Source: Clostridium sp. BNL1100
GTDB lineage: Bacteria; Bacillota; Clostridia; Acetivibrionales; DSM-1351
Assembly: GCF_000244875.1 (NCBI RefSeq)
Contig: NC_016791.1
Location: forward strand, 3,105,001-3,169,000
DNA length: 64,000 nt
Direction of reading: 5' to 3'
Shown here: positions 18,555-26,680 of the stretch, piece after piece
Numbering within the stretch: position 1 is the stretch's first letter
Layout of the letters: each line of letters begins with the position of its first letter
Made by a program: the position numbers and the translations under genes
The notes under the pieces: model-generated
What the model saw: the letters and a program-made list of their open reading frames with translations, nothing else
Told to the model about the DNA's origin: nothing
The model's database searches: none

Positions 18555-19418
18555 TTAAAGGTCTACTCTTTTAAGCTCTATTTCTTTTTTCTTCTTTTCC
18601 TCGTTTTTTGACTTAAATACAGAGAAAATTACGCTGGCTACTAATATTGTAAATATTGTAAGCAGTGAGTAAAGTATAGGTATTTCAAGGTCAAAGAACA
18701 AAATGCCAAGTTTTACACCTGTAAATACAAGTATAAGTGCTACACCGTATTTCACATACTTGAATCTTTCCTGCAATGCTCCGAGAACAAAATATAAGCT
18801 CCTGAGTCCCAATATGGCAAATATATTTGATGTATAAACTATAAACGGGTCAGTTGATATTGAAAAAATAGCAGGTATTGAATCTATTGCAAACAGGATA
18901 TCCGAGGATTCAATAAGTACGAGTATTGCCAGCAGAGGAGTTGCATATTTTTTACCATTTTCTACGATAAAGAATTTCTCTTCGTGCATCTTGTCTGTCA
19001 TAGGTAAAAATTTACCCATTATCTTTAATACTTTATTATCCTTGTGGTCCACAGGTTTTTCGTGACCAAACATCATCTTGCAGCCGCTTATTATCAATAT
19101 TACTCCGAAGATATACAGAATAAAGTGAATCTTGTTAACAAGAGTTATTCCCAAAACTATAAATATCAGTCTTAAAACTATAGCTCCAAATATTCCATAG
19201 TTCAAAACTCTTCTCTGATAAGCCGGCTGAATTCCAAAGCTTGAGAATAAGATAAGGAACAGGAACAGGTTATCAACGCTGAGACTTAATTCAATAACAT
19301 ACCCGCCAAGGAATTGTGATGCTTTGGCAGGGCCCTCAATCAGCAGAATTCCGATATTAAATATTATGGCTAATGCCATCCAGAATCCAACCCATTTCAG
19401 TGCTTTTTTAGTAGACAT
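18555..19418 (-). CDS. TerC/Alx family integral membrane protein
   Basis: A 287-residue protein with about nine membrane helices. Family hallmarks are the acidic membrane motifs ELSLSVDNLFLFLILF and LIESSDILFAIDSIPAIF, and GLRSLYFVLGAL. TerC/Alx proteins act in Mn2+ export or metal loading of exported enzymes in several bacteria, and names based on tellurite resistance are historical. A yybP-ykoY manganese riboswitch upstream supports a metal role. The ATG at 19418 follows AGGGGGT. The C-terminal tail is Lys/Glu-rich. Confidence 0.92.
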   Translation of the reverse strand: MSTKKALKWVGFWMALAIIFNIGILLIEGPAKASQFLGGYVIELSLSVDNLFLFLILFSSFGIQPAYQRRVLNYGIFGAIVLRLIFIVLGITLVNKIHFILYIFGVILIISGCKMMFGHEKPVDHKDNKVLKIMGKFLPMTDKMHEEKFFIVENGKKYATPLLAILVLIESSDILFAIDSIPAIFSISTDPFIVYTSNIFAILGLRSLYFVLGALQERFKYVKYGVALILVFTGVKLGILFFDLEIPILYSLLTIFTILVASVIFSVFKSKNEEKKKKEIELKRVDL

Positions 19419-19497
19419 TTTTTACCCCCTAGTTAGTTTTTATTTAATATTGCCAGTCTATATATACTTCATACAATTTGCCGGAGATATATATAAA

Positions 19498-19632
19498 CAA
19501 AAAGACCCTGAATGTATAAAAGCACTACATTCAAGGTCTTGCTTTCCATATGGAGAATAAAGCCAGGCTCTTTTTTAAAGCCGGTTGTTGACTTTATCGC
19601 TTATAAGCTACTCCCCTTTACTTTAAATGTAG
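19498..19632 (-). ncRNA. yybP-ykoY (Mn2+) riboswitch with intrinsic terminator
   Basis: The minus-strand leader of terC contains the hallmark AAAGGGGAGTAGC (around 19609-19621), then an internal stem pairing AAGCCGG/GAGCC-CTGGCTTT, and a distal GCAAGACCTTG. The GCAAGACC strand also forms the 5' side of a hairpin (19498-19540, CCTTGAATGT/ACATTCAGGG) ending in a T run. That is the expected expression platform. yybP-ykoY RNAs sense Mn2+ and usually turn genes on. Location ahead of a terC gene is a classic association. Confidence 0.85.
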
Positions 19633-19683
19633 TTTATCAAAGTATGAGTATTTAGTCAATAATTTATCCATAAAGTTACATTT

Positions 19684-19730
19684 AAAAGAGGCCGTTTGCA
19701 AAAATGTACATTTCTGCAAACGGCCTCTTA
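19684..19730 (-). terminator. Terminator-like hairpin after the TnpB-like gene
   Basis: The arms TAAGAGGCCGTTTGCA and TGCAAACGGCCTCTTTTA pair over about 16 bp with a 14-nt loop. It lies 81 nt past the stop of the TnpB-like gene and before the terC riboswitch. The trailing T run is short. Because TnpB guide RNAs lie at the 3' end of the gene, this hairpin could also belong to such an RNA. Confidence 0.6.
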
Positions 19731-19810
19731 AACTAGATAGCTGCACTTTTTTATATGTTTTAACATATAAGCTTACTCTGTAAGCAATGTGCGGCAGCAA
19801 AAGCACAAGA

Positions 19811-21286
19811 TTAAATAATTTCTATATTTGAAAAATTACTTTTAACTAATTTATCAAGAATACTTTTTATATCTTTAAAATTAAGCTTTGAGTTAATGTA
19901 GTTATCCTCTTTTTTATCCAGTAACCTCTTTACCTCTTCCTTCAGCCGGTCATAAGGATTTTCATTTTTGTGAACAAACATATCTAAACCAATAAGTTCA
20001 TTATTAAGATACATACCTTCCGGCGTCTTTCTAGCCTTTAACTTGAAGGTAGTCTTTTCATACTTTATTAGTTTTACAGCAAGATTTCTGCTGCCAAGTT
20101 CATCCATACTATAGCTGGCCCCACAGGTTGTGCAGATAAACATGGTTTCTGAAAACCTGTTTTTTCTGGTGTTGCTTCCGCATACACAACAGGTGTGGAA
20201 AATATCAACGGAACTCACTTTTGCAGGAACGGGCAATCCCTTTTGCGGAAGCTTGTATTCCAGTACTCTTACAAGCTCATTGTACATTTTACAACCATAT
20301 GCAGGTTTATGTACTGTTCCTTCTTCCCTCCAACTAAGTTTGTCACCCTTACCCACCAGATTCTGAAGAATTACCATTGATTTGTTTTTAAAAGCTATAT
20401 CTGCTATAGTGTTTGCCATCTTACATATAATTTGTTTTCTATCATTTGTATTTCGGCAGTTTTCAAGGCTTCCCTTTTTAATTGAGTTTCCTTTTTCATC
20501 TACAATTGTGTAATTAATATCGTTCCTGATACCCCTGCTGACACCCATAAACGTTGTAGTTTTTACTTCCTGCTCCTCGGGAAGGTTTATACTCATGCTC
20601 AGAAAGTACTCGTTATTTTTATACAACAGGCGTGCCGTTCTAAGAATTTCAGGCCTGTCAATAGCCTGTTTAAGCATATTTTCCTGCCATTTTCCGAATG
20701 AAAGGGGAACTATAATGAAGGTTTCCCTTTTTAAGCATTTGGCAGGCTCGGGATTTTTTGATATATATATAAGTTCTCTTTTATTAGCTGATATTTTACG
20801 TCCCTTGGCATTCTTTATATTCATCAGGAACAGTTTAGCAAAATACTTGTTACTGTCAGGGTCATAAAGCAAGCAAAAACTTCTTTTTGTGTCATACCTG
20901 CAAAAATAAATAGGTCTTAGCTTTTCCTGCACCTGAGCATTATCCTGTTTGAAATTCGGAAACACCATATCGGGCTTTGTTTGCTTCTGAACAAAATAAC
21001 TTGCCATCGTCATCCCAAAGTCAAGCTTCAAAGAGTCCTTGAAAGGCTGAACGTCAAACTCGTTCAATTCATTTGATTTTTTACTGTCTATCCATTTTGA
21101 AAGAGACAGTGTACTGTAAGTCCCCTTAGGGGATTTATAATTACTTTCAATATCATCTATATTATCAAAAGCAGTTTTTAATAAATAATTAAATGCATTA
21201 TTATAGTTTTCAAATGCTTTTTGTATAATTTCACGTTTAAGCTTACCGGGTTTATGAAGTTTTAAATGTATTGTCCTTAGACCCAA
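19811..21286 (-). CDS. TnpB-like protein with inactivated RuvC site, last gene of the hydrogenase operon
   Basis: A 491-residue protein of the TnpB/Cas12 family, normally an RNA-guided nuclease. RuvC-I reads MGVSRGIRN with S250 where the catalytic Asp belongs. RuvC-II reads MVILQNL with Q308 instead of Glu. RuvC-III (SMDELGSRN) keeps D395 but lacks the usual Asn after it. The zinc finger is intact (C366-x2-C369, C385-x2-C388). A tail of about 85 residues follows, and the N-terminal part is longer than in ordinary TnpB. The TTG start has GGGAGGGGG overlapping the phosphatase stop 15 nt upstream, so the two look translationally coupled. No tnpA or insertion-sequence ends are visible. A domesticated, RNA-guided DNA-binding regulator is my inference. 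Confidence 0.8.
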   Translation of the reverse strand: MGLRTIHLKLHKPGKLKREIIQKAFENYNNAFNYLLKTAFDNIDDIESNYKSPKGTYSTLSLSKWIDSKKSNELNEFDVQPFKDSLKLDFGMTMASYFVQKQTKPDMVFPNFKQDNAQVQEKLRPIYFCRYDTKRSFCLLYDPDSNKYFAKLFLMNIKNAKGRKISANKRELIYISKNPEPAKCLKRETFIIVPLSFGKWQENMLKQAIDRPEILRTARLLYKNNEYFLSMSINLPEEQEVKTTTFMGVSRGIRNDINYTIVDEKGNSIKKGSLENCRNTNDRKQIICKMANTIADIAFKNKSMVILQNLVGKGDKLSWREEGTVHKPAYGCKMYNELVRVLEYKLPQKGLPVPAKVSSVDIFHTCCVCGSNTRKNRFSETMFICTTCGASYSMDELGSRNLAVKLIKYEKTTFKLKARKTPEGMYLNNELIGLDMFVHKNENPYDRLKEEVKRLLDKKEDNYINSKLNFKDIKSILDKLVKSNFSNIEII

Positions 21287-21301
21287 GAAAGCTCCCCCTC
21301 C

Positions 21302-22474
21302 CTAGCAATACTCTATACTGATATGTTTTCCCGTATGTGTAAGCAATGCGGCCAGTTCTTCCACTAGCTTGAATTTCATTCCCATGTTAAGTGGAAATTC
21401 AGGATTCTGATGTGCCGGATTCATTGCCCTTCCAACAAAGAAATATATACTGGTACTCTCCTCAAGGAGCATTTTTGCCAGCCTTGAAGCACCATCCTTT
21501 TTATTAAGCTTCAGCATATCTCCCATACCGCTGTCAGGCGAAACGCAGGCTTTAAGCAAATCAAGTGTTTTTCTAAGGGTCAGTACGCCTTCTGTAGTCA
21601 GGTTAATACCTTCTATCTCTGCCGTAGGAGGAACCGCAGGATTAAAGTATTCTATAGATGTCTTAATTTCCTTCCCCAAAACTCTGGCAACAATTTGTGA
21701 CGTAGTACCGCCACAAATAACTTTTTTACCTTCGTTTCCTATAAATCGGGATACAATCTCCTCATCCCGCGCAGAATCCACAGGCGGTCCGATCATCAGA
21801 TTCAGCTTCACAGGTTTTTTTGCTTTTAGGGTAACAACTGTAGTGTCATCGCCGGGTTCATGGGAATAAAGGTTGTCACAGGCTGACAACAAGAGTTTTG
21901 CGAGTGTCTTTGAGGATGCATCCTTTTTATAGGTCTTTTGTATATACTCACTGACATTATCCCACTGCCAGCCCAAATTTAGGGTCTGGCCTATTCCGGC
22001 ATGGATAACTCCGTCGCTTATCATTACAAACAAGTCATCAGGACTGACTTTGAACCTGGCTTCTTTTATAAGTTTATCATTAACGACCCTGCTTTCTGTC
22101 TCCAGGCTCATTATCTTACCTTTTCTCAGCCTTACTACAGAAGGATTATCAAATTCGGCCAAGTATCCTTCACCGTTGTTGAATATCTGTATTATGGAGA
22201 AAGTTGAATATGCAACCCCTCGCTCCTTGCAAACAGGGAGGGTTTTTGCAACCGTATTAACAGCCTCTTCTATATCCAGACCATTTGACATAATCGTACC
22301 TATGATCTTTGAAGTAAGCGTTGCAAGTATATTTGCCTTCACACCACTTCCCAGACCATCAGCCAAAACCACTACCACTGAATCAGGGCTTCTGATTATT
22401 TCAACCTTGTCTCCGCATAATTCTTCCCTATATTTATTTATACTTTCGTAACTTACATCAATATACAGGCTCAC
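21302..22474 (-). CDS. PP2C/SpoIIE-type phosphatase linked to sensory hydrogenase
   Basis: A 390-residue protein. Residues about 1-215 form a PP2C-fold (SpoIIE-like) Ser/Thr phosphatase with metal-binding motifs VVVLADGLGSGVKA, FVMISDGV and EPGDDTTVV. The C-terminal 170 residues are a separate conserved-looking domain that I cannot name. The GTG start at 22474 overlaps the hydS stop (TAGTG), so the pair is coupled. Phosphatase-linked (group C3) sensory [FeFe]-hydrogenases are a known class. The substrate phosphoprotein, probably a STAS or kinase pathway, is not encoded nearby. Confidence 0.85.
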   Translation of the reverse strand: MSLYIDVSYESINKYREELCGDKVEIIRSPDSVVVVLADGLGSGVKANILATLTSKIIGTIMSNGLDIEEAVNTVAKTLPVCKERGVAYSTFSIIQIFNNGEGYLAEFDNPSVVRLRKGKIMSLETESRVVNDKLIKEARFKVSPDDLFVMISDGVIHAGIGQTLNLGWQWDNVSEYIQKTYKKDASSKTLAKLLLSACDNLYSHEPGDDTTVVTLKAKKPVKLNLMIGPPVDSARDEEIVSRFIGNEGKKVICGGTTSQIVARVLGKEIKTSIEYFNPAVPPTAEIEGINLTTEGVLTLRKTLDLLKACVSPDSGMGDMLKLNKKDGASRLAKMLLEESTSIYFFVGRAMNPAHQNPEFPLNMGMKFKLVEELAALLTHTGKHISIEYC

Positions 22475-24198
22475 TATAATTCACCCATCTCTGACATAAT
22501 GGATTTTTTAAGCTTGGTTAAAGCCACCTTTGTTTCGGCAGTAGTTTCACCAAGAAGACTGGCAATCTCCTGAGCCACTGTCATTTGTTTTTCCATAATT
22601 TTCTGAGCAATATCTATATTCTGAGAACGACTTTCCAGAATTTTCTGCCTCTGGGCCTCCTCTTTTGTAATATCATTTACTATAACTATAACAGTATTAT
22701 GCTGTTTTACGTTTATGATGGATTGTTTGACCACCATACCGTAACTTTCATAAACATATTTTTCATCATATACATTTTCAGCACCTTCCAATACCTGTTC
22801 AAAATCGTCGCAGGGAAGTATTTCAGAAATACTTCTGCCATTCATGTTTTTGGCTCCCAGGTTGAACATCTGCTGGGCTGACTTGTTAAGTTCCTGTATT
22901 TTAAGACTCTCGTCCAGTGCAAAAATAGCATATGGTGTATAATTTATAATTATATTTGAAATAGACTCAGCCCTTTCCCTCATATAGGGCAGACACATAT
23001 GAACCTGTGCTTTTCCGTGAAATACGGCTGTAGCCTTTTCCCTGCAGGAGTGATAACCGCAAGCCCCGCAGTTGAGCTCTTTGTCTTTGCTGAATTTTCC
23101 AATACTATTTAATATACCTTGTATTACTGCCTCTGACGGTACTTCCAGCTTCTTTGACCTGTCAACGAATTTCTTTGATAAGTCGACCTTGGTCAAAGCC
23201 ATTACAGAGTTTGTCAAACCTGTGTCCGTTTGAACCCCTGTTCTTTTTGCATAGTTTAAAAGTCTCTCTCTAGCAGTGAGAAATCCTCCGGGTACATGTT
23301 TCATACAGGGGCCTCCCAAACAGCCACCCTTACAACTGCTCATTTCAATCAGGTAATTTTCAATGTCACCTTCTACTATGGATTGAAGAACATCCATGCA
23401 TCGTTCAACACCGTCTACACTGATAGACCTGTAGTTCTTTTTATATTTTCTGTCAATAGTCTTTAAAATTCCGCCGGGTACGGGATATATTCTCGCTGAC
23501 GTATCAAAGCTTTTTATACCGTCAACGATTTCATTTGACTCGTACAGGCCTTCTTCTTCAAACCACTTGTCCAAATCATCAAAAGTTACTACCGCATCAA
23601 TTTGACTACCGTTTTGAAGATCATTAAATTCTTCTTTCTTTGAAATACAAGGTCCTATAAATACTACTCTGATTCTTTGTCCATATGTTTCCCTGAGCAT
23701 TTTAGCATGGGCTATCATGGGAGAAACTACCGGAGCAAGCTGATCCAACAGCTGAGGATAATATTTTTCTATAAGTAATATTATTGATGAGCAGCAGCTG
23801 GTTATGATATTTTTCATTTTCTTCTGCTTCAAAAGACTTTCATACTGCCTTGATACCTGATAAGCACCATTAGCTGTTCCTTCTATGTGTGTAAAACCGA
23901 GCTTTTTCAGGGCATAATAAACCCACTTTTCATCATGGTCAAATGCAGAAATAAATGAAGGTGCAAGACTTACATAAACTTTTTCACGCTTCTGTATAAA
24001 TTTTTTAACTTTTTCAACATCGCTGTTAACGCTTTTTGCATTCTGAGGACATACTGTGAGGCAATTTCCGCAGAGCATGCACTCGTCATGTATGATTTCA
24101 GCCTGATCGTTCTTAAATGCAATAGCGTTTACAGGGCAGCTTCGTATACATTTATAACAGTTTTTACAGTTCGCTTCTTTAAATTGAATTATGCTCAT
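22474..24198 (-). CDS. hydS: Sensory [FeFe]-hydrogenase-like protein with PAS domain (HydS type)
   Basis: A 574-residue protein. Two [4Fe-4S] motifs (C11/14/17/21 and C40/43/46/50) precede an H-cluster domain with TSCC (C135-C136), GPCISKKEE (C184) and CKGGC (C289, C293). A further four-Cys Fe-S motif follows (C377, C380, C385, C402), then a PAS domain (about 412-515) and a coiled coil to the end. The H-cluster surroundings differ from catalytic HydA (SCCSS instead of SCCPAW), as in group C sensors. It probably senses H2 or redox state and signals to the phosphatase downstream. GGAGG lies before the ATG. Confidence 0.88.
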   Translation of the reverse strand: MSIIQFKEANCKNCYKCIRSCPVNAIAFKNDQAEIIHDECMLCGNCLTVCPQNAKSVNSDVEKVKKFIQKREKVYVSLAPSFISAFDHDEKWVYYALKKLGFTHIEGTANGAYQVSRQYESLLKQKKMKNIITSCCSSIILLIEKYYPQLLDQLAPVVSPMIAHAKMLRETYGQRIRVVFIGPCISKKEEFNDLQNGSQIDAVVTFDDLDKWFEEEGLYESNEIVDGIKSFDTSARIYPVPGGILKTIDRKYKKNYRSISVDGVERCMDVLQSIVEGDIENYLIEMSSCKGGCLGGPCMKHVPGGFLTARERLLNYAKRTGVQTDTGLTNSVMALTKVDLSKKFVDRSKKLEVPSEAVIQGILNSIGKFSKDKELNCGACGYHSCREKATAVFHGKAQVHMCLPYMRERAESISNIIINYTPYAIFALDESLKIQELNKSAQQMFNLGAKNMNGRSISEILPCDDFEQVLEGAENVYDEKYVYESYGMVVKQSIINVKQHNTVIVIVNDITKEEAQRQKILESRSQNIDIAQKIMEKQMTVAQEIASLLGETTAETKVALTKLKKSIMSEMGEL

Positions 24199-24283
24199 AA
24201 AGTCGCCTCCATAGCCCTGACGGCTCTTATGCAGTCATTAGTATATTCTGCCTGTCGCCCTATGTAAATTGTAATAATTTACA

Positions 24284-24544
24284 TTATCCCTTCTTGCCTT
24301 CAATTGTGTTAATTACTTTCTCTGTAAAGAAACTTTCAGCATTTATTACGCCTACATCTCCATAAAAAGTATCGCCTATTTTAACGCAAACACCTGTTGT
24401 GCAATGCCCCATGCAAAAGGATGCCTTTAATTCAACTTTGCTTTCAAGATTATTTTCCTTAATCATTCTTTGAAAGCAGTTGATTATCTGATAAGACCCC
24501 TTAAGATGGCAGGAACTACCAACACAAACATATATATCAAGCAT
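24284..24544 (-). CDS. Thioredoxin-like [2Fe-2S] ferredoxin
   Basis: The protein is 86 residues from the ATG at 24544 (GGTGG 5 nt upstream); a GTG at 24553 is a less likely start. The cysteines CVGSSCHLKG and CMGHCTTGVC match the [2Fe-2S] site of the NuoE/HydC C-terminal thioredoxin fold without the N-terminal helical domain. It is likely an electron carrier or assembly partner of the hydrogenase cluster. It lies between hydA and hydS in the same orientation. Confidence 0.82.
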   Translation of the reverse strand: MLDIYVCVGSSCHLKGSYQIINCFQRMIKENNLESKVELKASFCMGHCTTGVCVKIGDTFYGDVGVINAESFFTEKVINTIEGKKG

Positions 24545-24674
24545 ATATTCCACCGCCTATGTTTGTTAAACAAATAACAATATAATTGTAAATTATATAT
24601 TTTTTTATGTCAAATCCATTTAGTTACTAAAAATCTAATTATATATATGAAGGTCTTTAATTTAAGCTTATGGT

Positions 24675-24863
24675 CTATTTACGTCCTGAAAATGCAGGTA
24701 CCATACCTAAAAACAGCGGGCTTAATTCACAATAGGATTTATTACAGCTGTTACAGCAATACTCCATATCTGTTTTTGCTTCATCAACCATCATTAACTG
24801 CATGCAAATGCTAATATCATTGCCTGCTACATTACACAACATATTGTTTTCGTTATTCATCAT
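24675..24863 (-). CDS. Cys-rich mini-protein of the hydrogenase operon
   Basis: A 62-residue protein with a Met/Asn-rich N terminus and six cysteines, four of them in EYCCNSCNKSYCELSP. There is no membrane helix or known domain. GGGAGG is placed 5 nt before the ATG at 24863, so translation is credible. It sits between hydA and the small [2Fe-2S] protein. A metal- or cluster-binding role is suggested by composition and context only. Confidence 0.6.
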   Translation of the reverse strand: MMNNENNMLCNVAGNDISICMQLMMVDEAKTDMEYCCNSCNKSYCELSPLFLGMVPAFSGRK

Positions 24864-24985
24864 GGTATCCTCCCTTTGCCTTATTGGCTTATAATTGTTT
24901 TTTTGCTTCTTTAATATATGAGATTGTTAAAACAGATGGGGCCAAAGACTTTTAACCTTTGAACCACATCTGTAAGTTTAATATT

Positions 24986-26674
24986 TTAATGTTTTCCGTC
25001 TCTGTGAAGAATATGTCTGTTGCTGTTTAGAATGCCGTTATACAAAGCATCTATAGTTGGATTGTCATCAGAACGTTTTATCGGCAAGGACTTATCTACC
25101 TTGTATATACCCTTTGCTCTTAATTTTCTTACATTTTCATTCTGTGGAATCGGCTGTCCTGCACCGCCTATACACCCTCCCGGGCAAGCCATTACTTCAA
25201 TAAAGTCGAATTTTTCTTCCCCGCGTTTTATTTTTCTGATTAGTTTTTCAGCATTTTTAAGTCCATGAACTACTCCGATTCTTACTGTTCTGCCGTCAAT
25301 TTCAGCTGTTGCTTCCTTGACACCTTCCATACCCCTCACTCCTGAATATGAGATGCCTTTGAGTGTTGAAGCGTTTCTTTCCTTGTAGTAATAACGAAGT
25401 ACTGCTTCGGACACACCTCCGCTTACACCGAATATTACACCTGCACCGCTGGTAAATCCGAAAGGCATATCAATTGCTTCGTCTTCAAGCTCATTAAACA
25501 CTATACCGTTTTCCTGTATCATAATTGCCAGTTCCTGTGTTGTTATGACCATATCTACCTGTCTTTCACCGTTTATAGTATTTTCAGGTCTTGAAGCTTC
25601 ATATTTCTTAGCGGTACATGGCATTATGGCGATAACAATGTTTTCTTTTTCGTTGGAAGACTGTTCCTTTTTAAACTGTTCCTTTATAACTGCTCCAAAC
25701 ATCTGCTGTGGAGACAGGCAGGAGGACACATTTTCCATGAGCTCAGGATGCTTTTGCTCCGCGTATTTGAACCAAGCAGGACAACATGAGCTGAACAAAG
25801 GTAGCTTTTCCTTTCTCTGAATTCTGTCCATGAGCTCTTCCGCTTCCTCTATAACAGTCAGGTCCGCACCAACAGCTGTATCAAATACCTGATCAAAACC
25901 AAGTTTTCTGAGTGCTGCCACAATCTTACCCATTGATATCTCACCGGGTTGAAGTCCAAAATCTTCTCCGATTGCAACACGTACGGCAGGTGCTATCTGA
26001 GCTATTACACGCTTGTTTTTGTTCTGAAGTGCCTCATATGCCCTGTCAATATCTTTCTTTATCATTAATGCCCCGGTAGGACAAACAACCCTGCACTGAC
26101 CGCAGTTAACGCAATCCACTTCCTGCAATGATTTATTGAAGGCAGTTGTTACCTGAAGATTTGATCCTCTATAAGCAAAGTCCAGTACCCCAACGCCTTG
26201 AATTTCCTGACATGCTCTTACACAGTCTCCGCAAAGAATACACTTGTTTGGATTTCTGATTATTGATGGCCCAAGGTCATCTATAGGCATTTCTTTCTTT
26301 TCCTGTCCAAACCTTACTTTCTTTACTCCAACTTTTAAAGCTATTTCCTGCAGCTTACATCTTCCGCTCTTTTCACAGGTTGTACAATCCCTGTCATGAT
26401 TGGCAAGAAGAAGCTCCAATATCATTTTTCTGTGCTTTTTGAGCTTATCTGTATTTGTCCATACCTCCATACCATCCTTTGGAGGCGTTGAACATGAGGT
26501 TATTGTACTGCCCCACTTATCCTCAACCATACACATTCTGCACGCACCGTAAACACTAAGTTCTGAGTGGTAGCAGAAGGTCGGAAGCTCAATACCTGCT
26601 TTTCTGATTACTGCCAGTATATTTTTTTCATCTGTATATTCAACCAGCTGTCCGTCAATTATCATAGTTCCCAT
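24986..26674 (-). CDS. hydA: [FeFe]-hydrogenase catalytic subunit
   Basis: A 562-residue enzyme that reduces protons to H2. The N-terminal [2Fe-2S] plant-type domain (C34, C45, C48, C61) is followed by the His/Cys [4Fe-4S] site (NHDRDCTTCEKSGRC) and two [4Fe-4S] motifs (CILCGDCVRAC, CVNCGQCRVVC). The H-cluster domain has SSCCPAW, MPCTAKKYE and MACPGGCIGG. With hydB and hydC it makes the NADH/ferredoxin-coupled (electron-bifurcating type) complex. AAAGGAGG precedes the ATG, and hydB ends 6 nt upstream. Confidence 0.96.
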   Translation of the reverse strand: MGTMIIDGQLVEYTDEKNILAVIRKAGIELPTFCYHSELSVYGACRMCMVEDKWGSTITSCSTPPKDGMEVWTNTDKLKKHRKMILELLLANHDRDCTTCEKSGRCKLQEIALKVGVKKVRFGQEKKEMPIDDLGPSIIRNPNKCILCGDCVRACQEIQGVGVLDFAYRGSNLQVTTAFNKSLQEVDCVNCGQCRVVCPTGALMIKKDIDRAYEALQNKNKRVIAQIAPAVRVAIGEDFGLQPGEISMGKIVAALRKLGFDQVFDTAVGADLTVIEEAEELMDRIQRKEKLPLFSSCCPAWFKYAEQKHPELMENVSSCLSPQQMFGAVIKEQFKKEQSSNEKENIVIAIMPCTAKKYEASRPENTINGERQVDMVITTQELAIMIQENGIVFNELEDEAIDMPFGFTSGAGVIFGVSGGVSEAVLRYYYKERNASTLKGISYSGVRGMEGVKEATAEIDGRTVRIGVVHGLKNAEKLIRKIKRGEEKFDFIEVMACPGGCIGGAGQPIPQNENVRKLRAKGIYKVDKSLPIKRSDDNPTIDALYNGILNSNRHILHRDGKH

Positions 26675-26680
26675 TGTTAT

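Noticed and set aside
19618-19806. A 62-codon minus-strand ORF between the TnpB-like gene and terC
   Set aside because: It overlaps the hairpin at 19684-19730 and the 5' part of the yybP-ykoY aptamer, has no ribosome site and has no protein-like composition.
19811-21286. Active IS200/IS605 insertion sequence
   Set aside because: No TnpA gene or subterminal end hairpins are visible, the RuvC site is altered at two residues, and the gene is coupled to the phosphatase gene.
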